Source of the DNA: Methylococcales bacterium
GTDB lineage: Bacteria; Pseudomonadota; Gammaproteobacteria; Methylococcales; Methylomonadaceae
Assembly: GCA_030949405.1 (NCBI GenBank)
Contig: JAUZSN010000002.1
Coordinates: forward strand, 1,550,001 to 1,614,000
Length of the DNA stretch: 64,000 nucleotides
Reading direction: 5' to 3'
This document shows positions 48,629 through 57,164 of this stretch, piece after piece (the stretch's first letter is position 1; each line of letters starts with the position of its first letter). Both the position numbers and the translations under genes were made by a program. The notes under the pieces were generated by a model that was not told the DNA's origin, did not search any database, and saw nothing but the letters and a program-made list of their open reading frames with translations.

Positions 48629-48650
48629 GTCCTGTCTTAAGTTGATAGCC
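48629..48650 (-). repeat. Dispersed CTTAAGAC repeat, copy 4
   Basis: On the minus strand GGCTATCAACTTAAGACAGG followed by AC is the best match to the consensus. It abuts the 25-bp hairpin. Confidence 0.55.
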
Positions 48651-48741
48651 GAAAAATTTAGCATAATGCGTCGCCTCACCAAACCATAAAACGTAACTTG
48701 ACTAGAGACGCAAACCATCACGTCTCCACCCATAAAATAAT

Positions 48742-49347
48742 TTATTTATTTGTTTCTTCCATAATTAAAGCGTCTAACACTTTAATCATATTCTCTTGAC
48801 CCTTCGCTGATTTAGCACTAATTTTATACTTACCATTAACAATTAACGCAGGAACGCCTGTTAAACCATAACGTGCAGGAAGCACTTTCGCTTGACGGAC
48901 TTTTTTATCAACAATAAATGAATTAAAGATTTCATGAAACTTAGCTTTATCAACCCCATGAGCGATAAAGAATCCCGCTAACTGCTCTTCCGTTTGTAAT
49001 TTTTTCTTTTGATTCTGAATCTCATCAAAAAAATCAGCGTGAACCGTATCAACAACCCCTAAAGTCTCAGCAACAAAATACGCTTTAGCATGATCTTCCC
49101 ATTGCTGATTAAAAGCCGCTGGCTGACGAATGTAATCAACATTTTCAGGCTTCGTGGCTAACCATTTATTAATATACGGCTCTAAACTGTAACAATGTGG
49201 ACAGCCGTACCAAAAAAATTCGATGACTTCAATTTTAGAGGGATTCGTAACGGGTTGAGCAGGCGATAAAATTTCATAGCCTTTATCCTCGGCCTGTAAC
49301 AACGTGGTAAAACTGAATAACATAATGAAAAAAATAGTTTTAAACAT
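48742..49347 (-). CDS. dsbA: Thiol:disulfide interchange protein DsbA
   Basis: Periplasmic oxidase that introduces disulfides into exported proteins. The signal peptide MFKTIFFIMLFSFTTLLQAE is followed by the thioredoxin fold with active site C49-P-H-C52 and the cis-proline loop TGVPALIVNG. 201 residues. It follows the cytochrome c4 gene with a strong terminator between them, an arrangement common in gammaproteobacteria. Confidence 0.96.
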   Translation of the reverse strand: MFKTIFFIMLFSFTTLLQAEDKGYEILSPAQPVTNPSKIEVIEFFWYGCPHCYSLEPYINKWLATKPENVDYIRQPAAFNQQWEDHAKAYFVAETLGVVDTVHADFFDEIQNQKKKLQTEEQLAGFFIAHGVDKAKFHEIFNSFIVDKKVRQAKVLPARYGLTGVPALIVNGKYKISAKSAKGQENMIKVLDALIMEETNK

Positions 49348-49375
49348 GATAAATATCCTTGTTAAAAAAAATAAA

Positions 49376-49404
49376 ACCTTAAAGTCGTTTAAAAACTTTA
49401 AGGT
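49376..49404 (-). terminator. Intrinsic terminator of the cytochrome c4 gene
   Basis: On the minus strand ACCTTAAAGT and ACTTTAAGGT form a perfect 10-bp stem with a nine-base loop. It is followed directly by TTTATTTTTTTT, 33 bases past the stop. Confidence 0.85.
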
Positions 49405-49436
49405 CTAATACAATACGTTGAATGTTACAAAATAAA

Positions 49437-50153
49437 TTATTTGGCCGATTTTTTTTGCTCATTCATAACCGATAAATAATAAGAAACCGCCTGTATTTCT
49501 TCACTCGTCATTTTTTTAGCGATCATATTCATTATATTTTCAGATTCTGCATTACGATTACCTTGTTGAAAATCAGTGAGTGTTTTAATCAAATAATCGG
49601 CATGTTGCCCATTAATAACAGGAAATTTAGCCGGTTGATTTCCTTCCCCATTAACCCCATGACAAGCAATACATGCCGATACTTTATTTTTTAAATTACC
49701 ATTTTGATATAAATCGGCCCCCTTTATTAATAAACCATCCAATTTTTCTTGTTGAGCGACTTTAATAACAGCAAGTGCGGCTTCATCTTCTTCGTCCTCA
49801 TCATCCTCATCTAACGGTAAGGAGGGCATAGAATTAGTAGATGTCGTTTGCGAGGCATAGAAAGCGGCAAGATCTGCCATAGATTTTTCATTTAAACCCA
49901 TCGCTAACGGAGCCATCATCGGTGCATTTCGAGTCCCTTTTTTTAAGGCGGTTAATTCCTTAATTAGATAAGACGCATGTTGTCCTGCAAGCTTTGGAAA
50001 ACTAGGCACCGTACTGTTACCGTCAGCACCATGACATCCCGCACACGCAGCTGCCTGTTGTTTACCTGCATTAACATCACCTTCAGCGTGTAGAATAGCC
50101 GCAGTCGTAGACAATAGTAGCGAAATTGAAATTGTGAGTAATTTTTTTATCAT
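49437..50153 (-). CDS. Di-haem cytochrome c4
   Basis: Periplasmic electron carrier with two class I haem domains. Haem 1 is CAGCH (37-41) and haem 2 is CIACH in the second half, each followed by a GQHA.YL(I)KTLTDF-type block. I start it at 50153 (MIKKLLTISISLLLS), with AAGGGGAG just upstream; ATG 50168 is less likely. The linker between domains has an unusual acidic insert (LDEDDEDEEDEAAL). It probably feeds electrons to a terminal oxidase. 238 residues. Confidence 0.95.
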   Translation of the reverse strand: MIKKLLTISISLLLSTTAAILHAEGDVNAGKQQAAACAGCHGADGNSTVPSFPKLAGQHASYLIKELTALKKGTRNAPMMAPLAMGLNEKSMADLAAFYASQTTSTNSMPSLPLDEDDEDEEDEAALAVIKVAQQEKLDGLLIKGADLYQNGNLKNKVSACIACHGVNGEGNQPAKFPVINGQHADYLIKTLTDFQQGNRNAESENIMNMIAKKMTSEEIQAVSYYLSVMNEQKKSAK

Positions 50154-50273
50154 CAAACTCCCCTTCAAGGAATAAAAAATAATGGAGACGTTCTTAAGTT
50201 TTTGCTTAAGACTGTGATCGTTTAAGTTAAGATTAACATCTTATACCCTTTACAACATCTACATGAGACAACG

Positions 50274-50891
50274 ATGAATCCAGTTTATCATCAAGCCAAA
50301 TTTATTAATAGTGCGCCACAACTTAGTGATGCCCCTCAAGACATCGGATTAGAAATTGCATTTGCAGGTCGGTCTAATGCGGGTAAATCCAGTGCTATAA
50401 ATACCTTGACCCGCCAAAAGGCGTTAGCACGAACCAGTAAAACACCAGGTCGAACTCAATTATTAAATTTTTTTGAAATAGAACAGGGAAAATGTTTTGT
50501 TGATTTACCCGGTTATGGGTATGCTAAAGTCCCTATTCCTGTTAGAAAACAGTGGCGTAAAATGATGGAAGATTATTTTATTAAGCGTGAAGCCTTATGC
50601 GGCATTATCTTAGTCATGGATATTCGTCACCCACTGACTGATTTTGACTGGCAAATGATTGAATGGTGTGGGCATTCGTCACTTCCTTTACACATTTTAC
50701 TGACCAAAATGGATAAAATAAATTACGGTGCGGCAAAAAACACCTTGCTAAAAGTACAGCGTGAGTTAGAGGAAGTCGATTTTCCACTGAGCCTACAATT
50801 ATTTTCCGCCCTTAAAAAGAAGGGGATTGATGATGCCCATCACGTTTTAGATCAGTGGTTTAAAGGCAAACGAAGAGTAATCACTGCCTAA
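50274..50891 (+). CDS. engB: Ribosome-biogenesis GTP-binding protein EngB
   Basis: TrmE-Era class GTPase (YihA/YsxC) needed for 50S assembly. G1 is GRSNAGKSS, G2/G3 cover KTPGRTQLLNFF and DLPGYGYAKV, and G4 is TKMD. 205 residues. It is divergent from the cytochrome c4 gene, the same arrangement as in Pseudomonas and relatives. Confidence 0.97.
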   Translation: MNPVYHQAKFINSAPQLSDAPQDIGLEIAFAGRSNAGKSSAINTLTRQKALARTSKTPGRTQLLNFFEIEQGKCFVDLPGYGYAKVPIPVRKQWRKMMEDYFIKREALCGIILVMDIRHPLTDFDWQMIEWCGHSSLPLHILLTKMDKINYGAAKNTLLKVQRELEEVDFPLSLQLFSALKKKGIDDAHHVLDQWFKGKRRVITA

Positions 50892-50916
50892 ATTTTAATT
50901 TAAATAAACACCAGAA

Positions 50917-51273
50917 TTATCTCTTACACGCCTCTGTATTGCATAAATTCAATGTTTCAGGATCAAGAAAAAATGCGATAATAAGCGTGACTAGGATAAT
51001 AAATAAGCAGGTTAATGAATAGTGTAAATTCTGTCTATTATTATTGATAATATAAAAAAAACTCGATATCAGATGACTCATGCCCAGCAAAATAACAATA
51101 AGAAATAAGGTAAATTCAATTAGAAAAAGTTCATTTCGATTCCCATAATGAGCCGAATTTAATTCGACCGTATGCAGTACTGAGACCAGTAGCAACATAA
51201 ACGATAACCAAACGGATAGTAGAACTCTTGTTTTAAGCGGTGCTTTTGATGCCTTACTGATACTCATTGTCAT
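50917..51273 (-). CDS. Small membrane protein of unknown function
   Basis: About 118 residues with three predicted membrane helices (VLLSVWLSFMLLLVSVLHTV, FTLFLIVILLGMSHLIS, SLTCLFIILVTLIIAFFL). AAAGGA lies before a cluster of ATG codons; 51273 or 51279 gives the best spacing, whereas the frame from 51327 does not. I do not recognise a family. It is convergent to engB and divergent from the TauE/SafE-like gene. Confidence 0.65.
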   Translation of the reverse strand: MTMSISKASKAPLKTRVLLSVWLSFMLLLVSVLHTVELNSAHYGNRNELFLIEFTLFLIVILLGMSHLISSFFYIINNNRQNLHYSLTCLFIILVTLIIAFFLDPETLNLCNTEACKR

Positions 51274-51438
51274 ACTCATAAGTCCTTTATTACTAATAAA
51301 AATTATGTGTAAATTAATGACAAGCATACTAGCCTAATTATCCTCCTTTATAAATGTGACAAAATGTCGCATAGACCACACTTTTACTTTGAAACGTTAT
51401 GGCCTATTTAAACTTTAACCTAATAATAATGCAGATTC

Positions 51439-52158
51439 GTGATGGAATTTGATCTCGCTTTTAATGCCTCTTACTTAGTTGCTTTTACCATGGGTATTTT
51501 TAGTAGCGTTCATTGTATCGGCATGTGTGGCTCTATGATTGGAACATTAACCTTAAGTCTTTCGCCTAAAATTAGACAGTGTAAATGGCGGTTATTTTTC
51601 TTTGTACTAAGCTATAACATAGGGCGTATCAGTAGTTACGCGCTTGCGGGGGCTATCGTCGGATTATTAGGCACTTTATTTAATTTACCGATTATCCATG
51701 GGGAAGGACACCGTGCATTACAATTATTTTCAGCCACTATCATGGTCGGCGCGGGGTTTTATATTGCGGGCTGGTTCCCACGCTTTGCTTACATAGAAAA
51801 ACTAGGTTCTCGATTTTGGCACTTAATTGAACCCTTCGGGCGACGGTTAATTCCTGTGCAAACGCATTTACATGCCCTTTTTTTTGGTATGATTTGGGGA
51901 TGGTTGCCCTGTGGCTTAGTTTATGGGGCCTTAACCTTATCGGCCACCACAGGGAATGTTCTAAAAAGCAGCCTAACTATGCTAGCGTTTGGTTTAGGTA
52001 CTTTACCCGCTGTAATAGGAGTCGGTATAATGACAGGCTTTCTGGCGAATTTATCAAGAATGCGGGGGTTCAAGCAAATAGTCGGCCTTCTTATGATAGC
52101 ACTTGCGCTGGTAGCGTTATTCCCGTGGCTAAACCCTATGCGTTTACAGCCAACTTAA
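51439..52158 (+). CDS. TauE/SafE-like (DsbD-type) membrane protein
   Basis: A 239-residue six-helix membrane protein. HCIGMCGSMIGTLTL in the first helices is the signature of the DsbD_2-like branch, often annotated as sulfite exporter TauE/SafE. Members near cytochrome cbb3 genes are thought to handle copper, with the HCxGMCG residues as metal or redox ligands. No cco genes are in this window. The sigma-54 activator starts 28 bases downstream. Confidence 0.9.
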   Translation: MMEFDLAFNASYLVAFTMGIFSSVHCIGMCGSMIGTLTLSLSPKIRQCKWRLFFFVLSYNIGRISSYALAGAIVGLLGTLFNLPIIHGEGHRALQLFSATIMVGAGFYIAGWFPRFAYIEKLGSRFWHLIEPFGRRLIPVQTHLHALFFGMIWGWLPCGLVYGALTLSATTGNVLKSSLTMLAFGLGTLPAVIGVGIMTGFLANLSRMRGFKQIVGLLMIALALVALFPWLNPMRLQPT

Positions 52159-52185
52159 CACAATGATTACATAATGAGGTCTAAT

Positions 52186-53142
52186 ATGACTCAATTCAAC
52201 TCTATTATCGGTAAGTCTCCCGCCTTTGAGTCTTTATTACGCAGTGCTAGAATAGTCGCTGCAACGGATGTCACTGTTTTAATTAAAGGCGAAACAGGAA
52301 CAGGAAAAGAAGTTTTAGCGACCACTATTCAACAAGCCAGTTCGCGCGCGGATAAACCCTTTATCACCTTAAATTGTGCCGCCTTACCCGAAGGCATTGT
52401 GGAATCTGAATTATTTGGACACCGAAAAGGGGCCTTCACCGGTGCAAATAATCATAAACTAGGCATCTTTCAAACCGCTGAAGGGGGAACCTTATTTTTA
52501 GATGAAATTAATTCCTTACCCTTAGCCATGCAAGCAAAATTATTACGTTTTTTAGAAACAGGCGAATGTTTTGCAGTTGGCGATATCAAACCCTATAAAG
52601 TGAATACCCGCATCATTGCCGCAACGAATGCAGACCTTCATCAACAAATTGATCGCGGGGAATTTCGGCCTGATTTATTTTTTCGCTTAAATGTCGTCCC
52701 ATTAGAATTGCCACCATTGAAAGAACGAAAAGAAGATATTGATGCCTTAATCAAATACTTCATGAACCATTTTTCAATTACTCATAAACTTAACAAGTCT
52801 AAATTCAGTCGTCAGAGCATAAAAAAATTACAAGGCTATCAATGGCCTGGAAATATTCGTGAATTACGTAATTTATGCGAACGATTAAGTATTTTATTAG
52901 CAGGACGTACCATTGAACCTGAAAATTTACCGCGTGAATTTAGTACGTGCAATACACCTGCTGTCGAAACGGCCTTTAAATTACCAACCCTAGGTTTAAA
53001 ATTAGAAACGGTTGAAGCCGATCTTATTAATCAAGCGTTAATACGAACCAATGGCAATCGCAGTAAATCCGCCCGTTTATTAGGCATTTCAAGAGACACC
53101 TTGCTCTATCGTATTCAAAAACATGGAATAGCAAGCTGTTAA
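52186..53142 (+). CDS. Sigma-54-dependent activator lacking a sensor domain
   Basis: A 318-residue protein of AAA+ domain plus Fis-type helix-turn-helix. Walker A is GETGTGKE, the sigma-54 contact loop GAFTGA is intact (HRKGAFTGANN), Walker B is GTLFLDEIN, and the C-terminus has the HTH (NRSKSARLLGISRDTLLYRI). There is no receiver or GAF domain, so it resembles PspF-type activators controlled by a partner protein. GAGG precedes ATG 52186 by five to six bases; the ATG at 52174 contains that site. Targets unknown; the cobalamin genes follow 95 bases later. Confidence 0.94.
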   Translation: MTQFNSIIGKSPAFESLLRSARIVAATDVTVLIKGETGTGKEVLATTIQQASSRADKPFITLNCAALPEGIVESELFGHRKGAFTGANNHKLGIFQTAEGGTLFLDEINSLPLAMQAKLLRFLETGECFAVGDIKPYKVNTRIIAATNADLHQQIDRGEFRPDLFFRLNVVPLELPPLKERKEDIDALIKYFMNHFSITHKLNKSKFSRQSIKKLQGYQWPGNIRELRNLCERLSILLAGRTIEPENLPREFSTCNTPAVETAFKLPTLGLKLETVEADLINQALIRTNGNRSKSARLLGISRDTLLYRIQKHGIASC

Positions 53143-53237
53143 GATCAAACCGTCATTCCTATCGTTTCAAGGTTGATTAAATTTTGATGCTTACCTTTCA
53201 ACTTTATACCGTAGTCTTTTTGAAATCACACTAAACT

Positions 53238-53894
53238 ATGACAACCAACCGTATTACCGAACAAATGACCCCCGCAGGTCAAAAAATAGAGCATAATTCC
53301 TTTGCCATTGTCGATAATGAAGTCGGTGAACACAGCTATCCTGCTGACCAATGGGGAATTGTTCGGCGAATGATTCATGCTACCGCTGACTTTGAATTTA
53401 ATGGATTAACCCATTTTCATCCTCACGCAGTTAAATCAGGGTTAACGGCTATAAAACAGGGGGCAAAAATCATTGCTGATGTTGAAATGATTTGTGTCGG
53501 CTTATCACAGCCCCGTTTAAAGCATTTTGGTGTAACAACTCATCACTTTATTGCCGATGACGATGTTATTACCACCGCAAAAGCAGAAAATACCACGCGT
53601 GCCGTACAGGCCATGCGTAAAGCACACCAACAAGGGTTATTAGACGGGAGTATTATCGCTGTCGGTAATGCCCCTACCGCCTTATTAGAAGTTATTCGGC
53701 TTATAAAAGAAGAGGGTGTAAAACCTGCTCTCATTGTAGGGATGCCCGTAGGCTTCGTTTCAGCCGCCGAATCAAAAGCGGCCACTGAATTATTAGCGTC
53801 AACACCGTGGATTGTCACTCACGGACGCAAAGGCGGATCAACCTTAGTTGTCTCCGCTATTCATGCCTTATTGGCCTTAGCCGAATCCGCTTAA
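53238..53894 (+). CDS. cbiC: Precorrin-8X methylmutase
   Basis: Moves a methyl group from C11 to C12 to form hydrogenobyrinate or cobyrinate in cobalamin synthesis. The catalytic histidine lies in the conserved VRRMIHATADFEF segment, and GMPVGFVSAAESK and THGRKGGST are family motifs. 218 residues. First gene of the cbiC-cbiD-cbiET-cobI run. Confidence 0.96.
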   Translation: MTTNRITEQMTPAGQKIEHNSFAIVDNEVGEHSYPADQWGIVRRMIHATADFEFNGLTHFHPHAVKSGLTAIKQGAKIIADVEMICVGLSQPRLKHFGVTTHHFIADDDVITTAKAENTTRAVQAMRKAHQQGLLDGSIIAVGNAPTALLEVIRLIKEEGVKPALIVGMPVGFVSAAESKAATELLASTPWIVTHGRKGGSTLVVSAIHALLALAESA

Positions 53895-53903
53895 CGTGTG
53901 GCC

Positions 53904-55010
53904 ATGAAGCCTAAAAAAGAAAAAGGAACACGCAAAGGTTATACCACAGGCGCGTGTACTGCGGCTGCTGCGCGCGCAGCCGTAACAGGCTTAATCACAG
54001 GACACGTTCCTGAACAAATACAGGCCGAACTGCCTAATGGTCAACACGTCACCTTTCAGGTAACAGAAGGTCAGGGTAATCACTCTCAAGCCCATGCAGT
54101 CGTTATTAAAGATGCGGGCGATGATCCTGATTGTACCCATAAGGCCCATTTAACCGTGGATGCTAAACGTTTACCCAACCAACGTGGAGAAATTATTCTC
54201 ATCGGTGGTGACGGCGTAGGAACCATCACAATGCGAGGCTTAGGCTTAGAAGTTGGTGGGGCCGCAATTAACCCCGTTCCCCGAAAAAATATTATTGATA
54301 ACCTTCAACAAATCGCAACCGACTTACTCCAACACGAGGGTTTAGAAATTACGGTATCCGTACCTGACGGCGAATTAATGTCTAAAAAAACCCTAAATTC
54401 ACGTTTAGGCATTATCGGGGGAATTTCTATTTTAGGGACAACAGGGATTGTCCACCCTTACTCTACCGCCGCCTTTAGAGCCAGTGTCGTACAAGGAGTC
54501 GAAGTCGCTGCAAACCAAGGCTTAGACACCGTTGTTTTAACCACAGGTGGACGAACTGAAAAATTCACGCTCAAAACACTCCCCCACTTAAGTAAAGCAA
54601 GTTTTGTACAAATGGGGGATTTTTTAAGTCCTGCTTTAGATGCGGCTAAAACGGTGGGGATTAAAAACATCGTCATTGGCGGCATGGTCGGTAAATTAAC
54701 CAAAATGGCCCAAGGTGAAAAAATAACCCATGCACGACGCAACCCTGTTAATACTCAATTATTAGCCGATATTGCAAAAAGTGTTGGCGCGGGTGAAACC
54801 GTTTGTAATGAGATTGCCGCCAATGAAACCGCGCGTTATGCAGGCGAACGTATGGAAGAAATCGGCTTGAGCCAAGTGTTTTATGATGAATTGTGTCGCC
54901 GTGTCGTTAACACCTTAAAATCGCGTTATCCTCAGACCTTTAATTACACCGTTCTTATGTGTGATTTTAACGGTGAAAAATTAGCTCATTATCAGGAAAA
55001 TAATAGATGA
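53904..55010 (+). CDS. cbiD: Cobalt-precorrin-5B C1-methyltransferase
   Basis: Methylates C1 of the ring in the anaerobic (early cobalt insertion) route. The N-terminal RKGYTTGACTAAAARAA and later IGGMVGKLTKMAQG are the family hallmarks. ATG 53904 is preferred; GTG 53898 is possible. About 368 residues. The presence of CbiD points to the anaerobic pathway. The stop overlaps the next gene (ATGA). Confidence 0.96.
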   Translation: MKPKKEKGTRKGYTTGACTAAAARAAVTGLITGHVPEQIQAELPNGQHVTFQVTEGQGNHSQAHAVVIKDAGDDPDCTHKAHLTVDAKRLPNQRGEIILIGGDGVGTITMRGLGLEVGGAAINPVPRKNIIDNLQQIATDLLQHEGLEITVSVPDGELMSKKTLNSRLGIIGGISILGTTGIVHPYSTAAFRASVVQGVEVAANQGLDTVVLTTGGRTEKFTLKTLPHLSKASFVQMGDFLSPALDAAKTVGIKNIVIGGMVGKLTKMAQGEKITHARRNPVNTQLLADIAKSVGAGETVCNEIAANETARYAGERMEEIGLSQVFYDELCRRVVNTLKSRYPQTFNYTVLMCDFNGEKLAHYQENNR

Positions 55011-56284
55011 AGCCTTGCAAAATAATGGGCGTGTTAGACAACGGTATTGACAGTTTAACCTCCTTAGCTTTAATTGCCTTACAACAAGCCGACCTAGTGA
55101 TCGGGGCGGAACGAACCTTAGCATTGCTAGAAACTCAAATTAGTCATGCCGAAAAAAAAGATTTAGGCGGGCATTTAAAATCCGTACCTGATTGGATTTT
55201 AGCCGCACAAAAAGACAATAAAAAAGTGGTCGTTCTCGCCACAGGCGATCCCCTATTTCATGGGCTTGCTAGTTTTTTAACCAAAAAATTAGGCACCGAT
55301 CACCTAGAAATATTACCCAACGTTTCCACTATTGCACTGGCCTTTGCTAAGTTTTCAATTCCTTGGCACGATGCAAAAATTATTTCCATTCATAAAAAAG
55401 ATACGGGTGAATGGCGACACGGCGCAGGCATTGAGCATGGACTTTATGTTTTACTGCAAGCCTTGACCCACGAGAAAAAAATTGCTATTTTCACCTCCCC
55501 CGAAAATGACCCTGCCCGTATTGCGCGTTTATTACGGATTGAAAAGTTAGATCATTTTTTTGATATTTATATTGCTCAAAATTTATTGGCTGAGGATGAA
55601 AATTTAATCCAAGATCAACCGATTAAAGCAATTGCTGAACAATCATTCAATGGCAATAATATTGTTATTTTACAACGCAAGCAACCGCCTCATCCCGAGG
55701 TTTTATTTGGATTAAACGATACCTGTTTTAAACAACGTAAACCTGATAAAGGTCTCATTACCAAACGTGAAGTTCGGGCAGTCTCGTTAGCCAAAATGCA
55801 ATTAAAAGCCGACAGTCTGGTTTGGGATATTGGCGCAGGCTCTGGTTCAGTGGGGCTTGAAGCCGCGCGTTTATGTCATCAAGGTTATGTCTATGCCATT
55901 GAAAAGAATATTGCCGATTTTGTTATTGCGGGTGAAAACAGTCAGCAATTACACATCCACAATTATCAGCTCATTCATGCAAAAGCCCCTGAAGGCTTAG
56001 AAATTTGGCCGAGTCCTAATGCTATTTTTATCGGTGGAACAGGCGGTGAATTGGCTAGCTTAATTCATCTTTGTTTACAGCGTTTAAAAACAAACGGCTG
56101 GTTAGTGATGAATTTTGTGACCTTAGAAAATCTCAATACCGCACTAGAGACCTTAAAATCAGTTCAGGCCTACTGGGATGTGGTACAAATACAAGCCTCA
56201 CGCAGCCAACCTATTTTACACATGAATCGAATGCAGGCTGAAAACCCCGTCTGGATTGTATCCGCGCAACGAGAATCCCAATGA
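55007..56284 (+). CDS. cobL: Bifunctional cobalt-precorrin-7 methyltransferase/decarboxylase CbiET
   Basis: Fusion of the tetrapyrrole methylase CbiE (about 1-205; VLATGDPLFHGLA and the N-terminal GVLDNGIDSL) with the Rossmann methyltransferase CbiT (about 225-425; VWDIGAGSGSVGLEAARL and FIGGTGGEL). It methylates C5 and C15 and removes the C12 acetate carboxyl. The 425-residue length is that of CobL/CbiET. It overlaps both neighbours by four bases. Confidence 0.96.
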   Translation: MKPCKIMGVLDNGIDSLTSLALIALQQADLVIGAERTLALLETQISHAEKKDLGGHLKSVPDWILAAQKDNKKVVVLATGDPLFHGLASFLTKKLGTDHLEILPNVSTIALAFAKFSIPWHDAKIISIHKKDTGEWRHGAGIEHGLYVLLQALTHEKKIAIFTSPENDPARIARLLRIEKLDHFFDIYIAQNLLAEDENLIQDQPIKAIAEQSFNGNNIVILQRKQPPHPEVLFGLNDTCFKQRKPDKGLITKREVRAVSLAKMQLKADSLVWDIGAGSGSVGLEAARLCHQGYVYAIEKNIADFVIAGENSQQLHIHNYQLIHAKAPEGLEIWPSPNAIFIGGTGGELASLIHLCLQRLKTNGWLVMNFVTLENLNTALETLKSVQAYWDVVQIQASRSQPILHMNRMQAENPVWIVSAQRESQ

Positions 56285-57030
56285 CAGGAAAACTTTATGG
56301 CGCGTCATTAGGACCCGGTGATCCTGAGCTTATTACACGCCGTTCATGGGCCTTATTACAGTCGAATGCCCAGTGGATGTACCCCGTTAAAAAACAAAAT
56401 GGGGTGAGCTATGCCTTACAGATTGCACTGGATGCGGGGTTAACACGGCCTGAAAACAGTACCGCCTTAATTTTTCCAATGACCCATAATCGGGAAATTT
56501 TAGTTAACTACTGGTTACAAGCGGCACAAACTGTCATAGCGGTCTTAGAGCAAGGTCAAGATGTGGTCTTTTTAGTTGAAGGCGATGCCTCAACCTTTTC
56601 AACTTTCCAACATTTAGCCAAAACAGTTCAAGGATTAGATCAAACGATTGTTATAGAAACAATAGCAGGCGTTAGCTCGTTTAATGCGGCGGCGGCCTGT
56701 GCAAAAATTCCACTGGCCGATACCGATGATACCGTAGCGATTATTCCCGCAGGGTATGGTATTGAGATGATTGAATCCTTATTAAACGATTTTGATACCT
56801 TAGTTCTCTTAAAAGTTAAACCGATATTGGATGATCTAATTACCTTTTTAACTCGTAAAAATTTATTAGATAAAAGCTGTTTTATTGAAAAAGCAGGCTC
56901 GCGTGAAGAACGGATTATTCATGACATTACCTGTTTATACGGCGAAAAGGTTAATTATTTATCCTTAATAATGATTCAAAACCCGCATCGTATTCGAGGA
57001 AAAATGATTCGAGGTTGCCGAAAGAAATAA
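56281..57030 (+). CDS. cobI: Precorrin-2/cobalt-factor II C20-methyltransferase
   Basis: Tetrapyrrole methylase of the CobI/CbiL group, 249 residues. GASLGPGDPELITRRSWALL at the N-terminus and FLVEGDASTFSTF and TIAGVSSFNAAAA in the middle are the conserved blocks. It adds the C20 methyl. It is the last of the four; cobJ/cbiH, cobM/cbiF, cbiG and the cobalt chelatase are not in the window, so the pathway continues elsewhere. Confidence 0.95.
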   Translation: MTGKLYGASLGPGDPELITRRSWALLQSNAQWMYPVKKQNGVSYALQIALDAGLTRPENSTALIFPMTHNREILVNYWLQAAQTVIAVLEQGQDVVFLVEGDASTFSTFQHLAKTVQGLDQTIVIETIAGVSSFNAAAACAKIPLADTDDTVAIIPAGYGIEMIESLLNDFDTLVLLKVKPILDDLITFLTRKNLLDKSCFIEKAGSREERIIHDITCLYGEKVNYLSLIMIQNPHRIRGKMIRGCRKK

Positions 57031-57164
57031 GCCCCTAACTCAAAATTAACGTAATAACTAAATTTCAGGTTATAATCATAAATTTTCAACTGTATTTAAT
57101 TGAATATTACCTTCGGAGCCTCCATCGCTACGCAGACTAAACGATTGAATTCTCTTCTCAAACT

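Noticed and set aside
53143-53237. Cobalamin riboswitch before cbiC
   Set aside because: The 95-base gap is too short and lacks the B12-box sequence.
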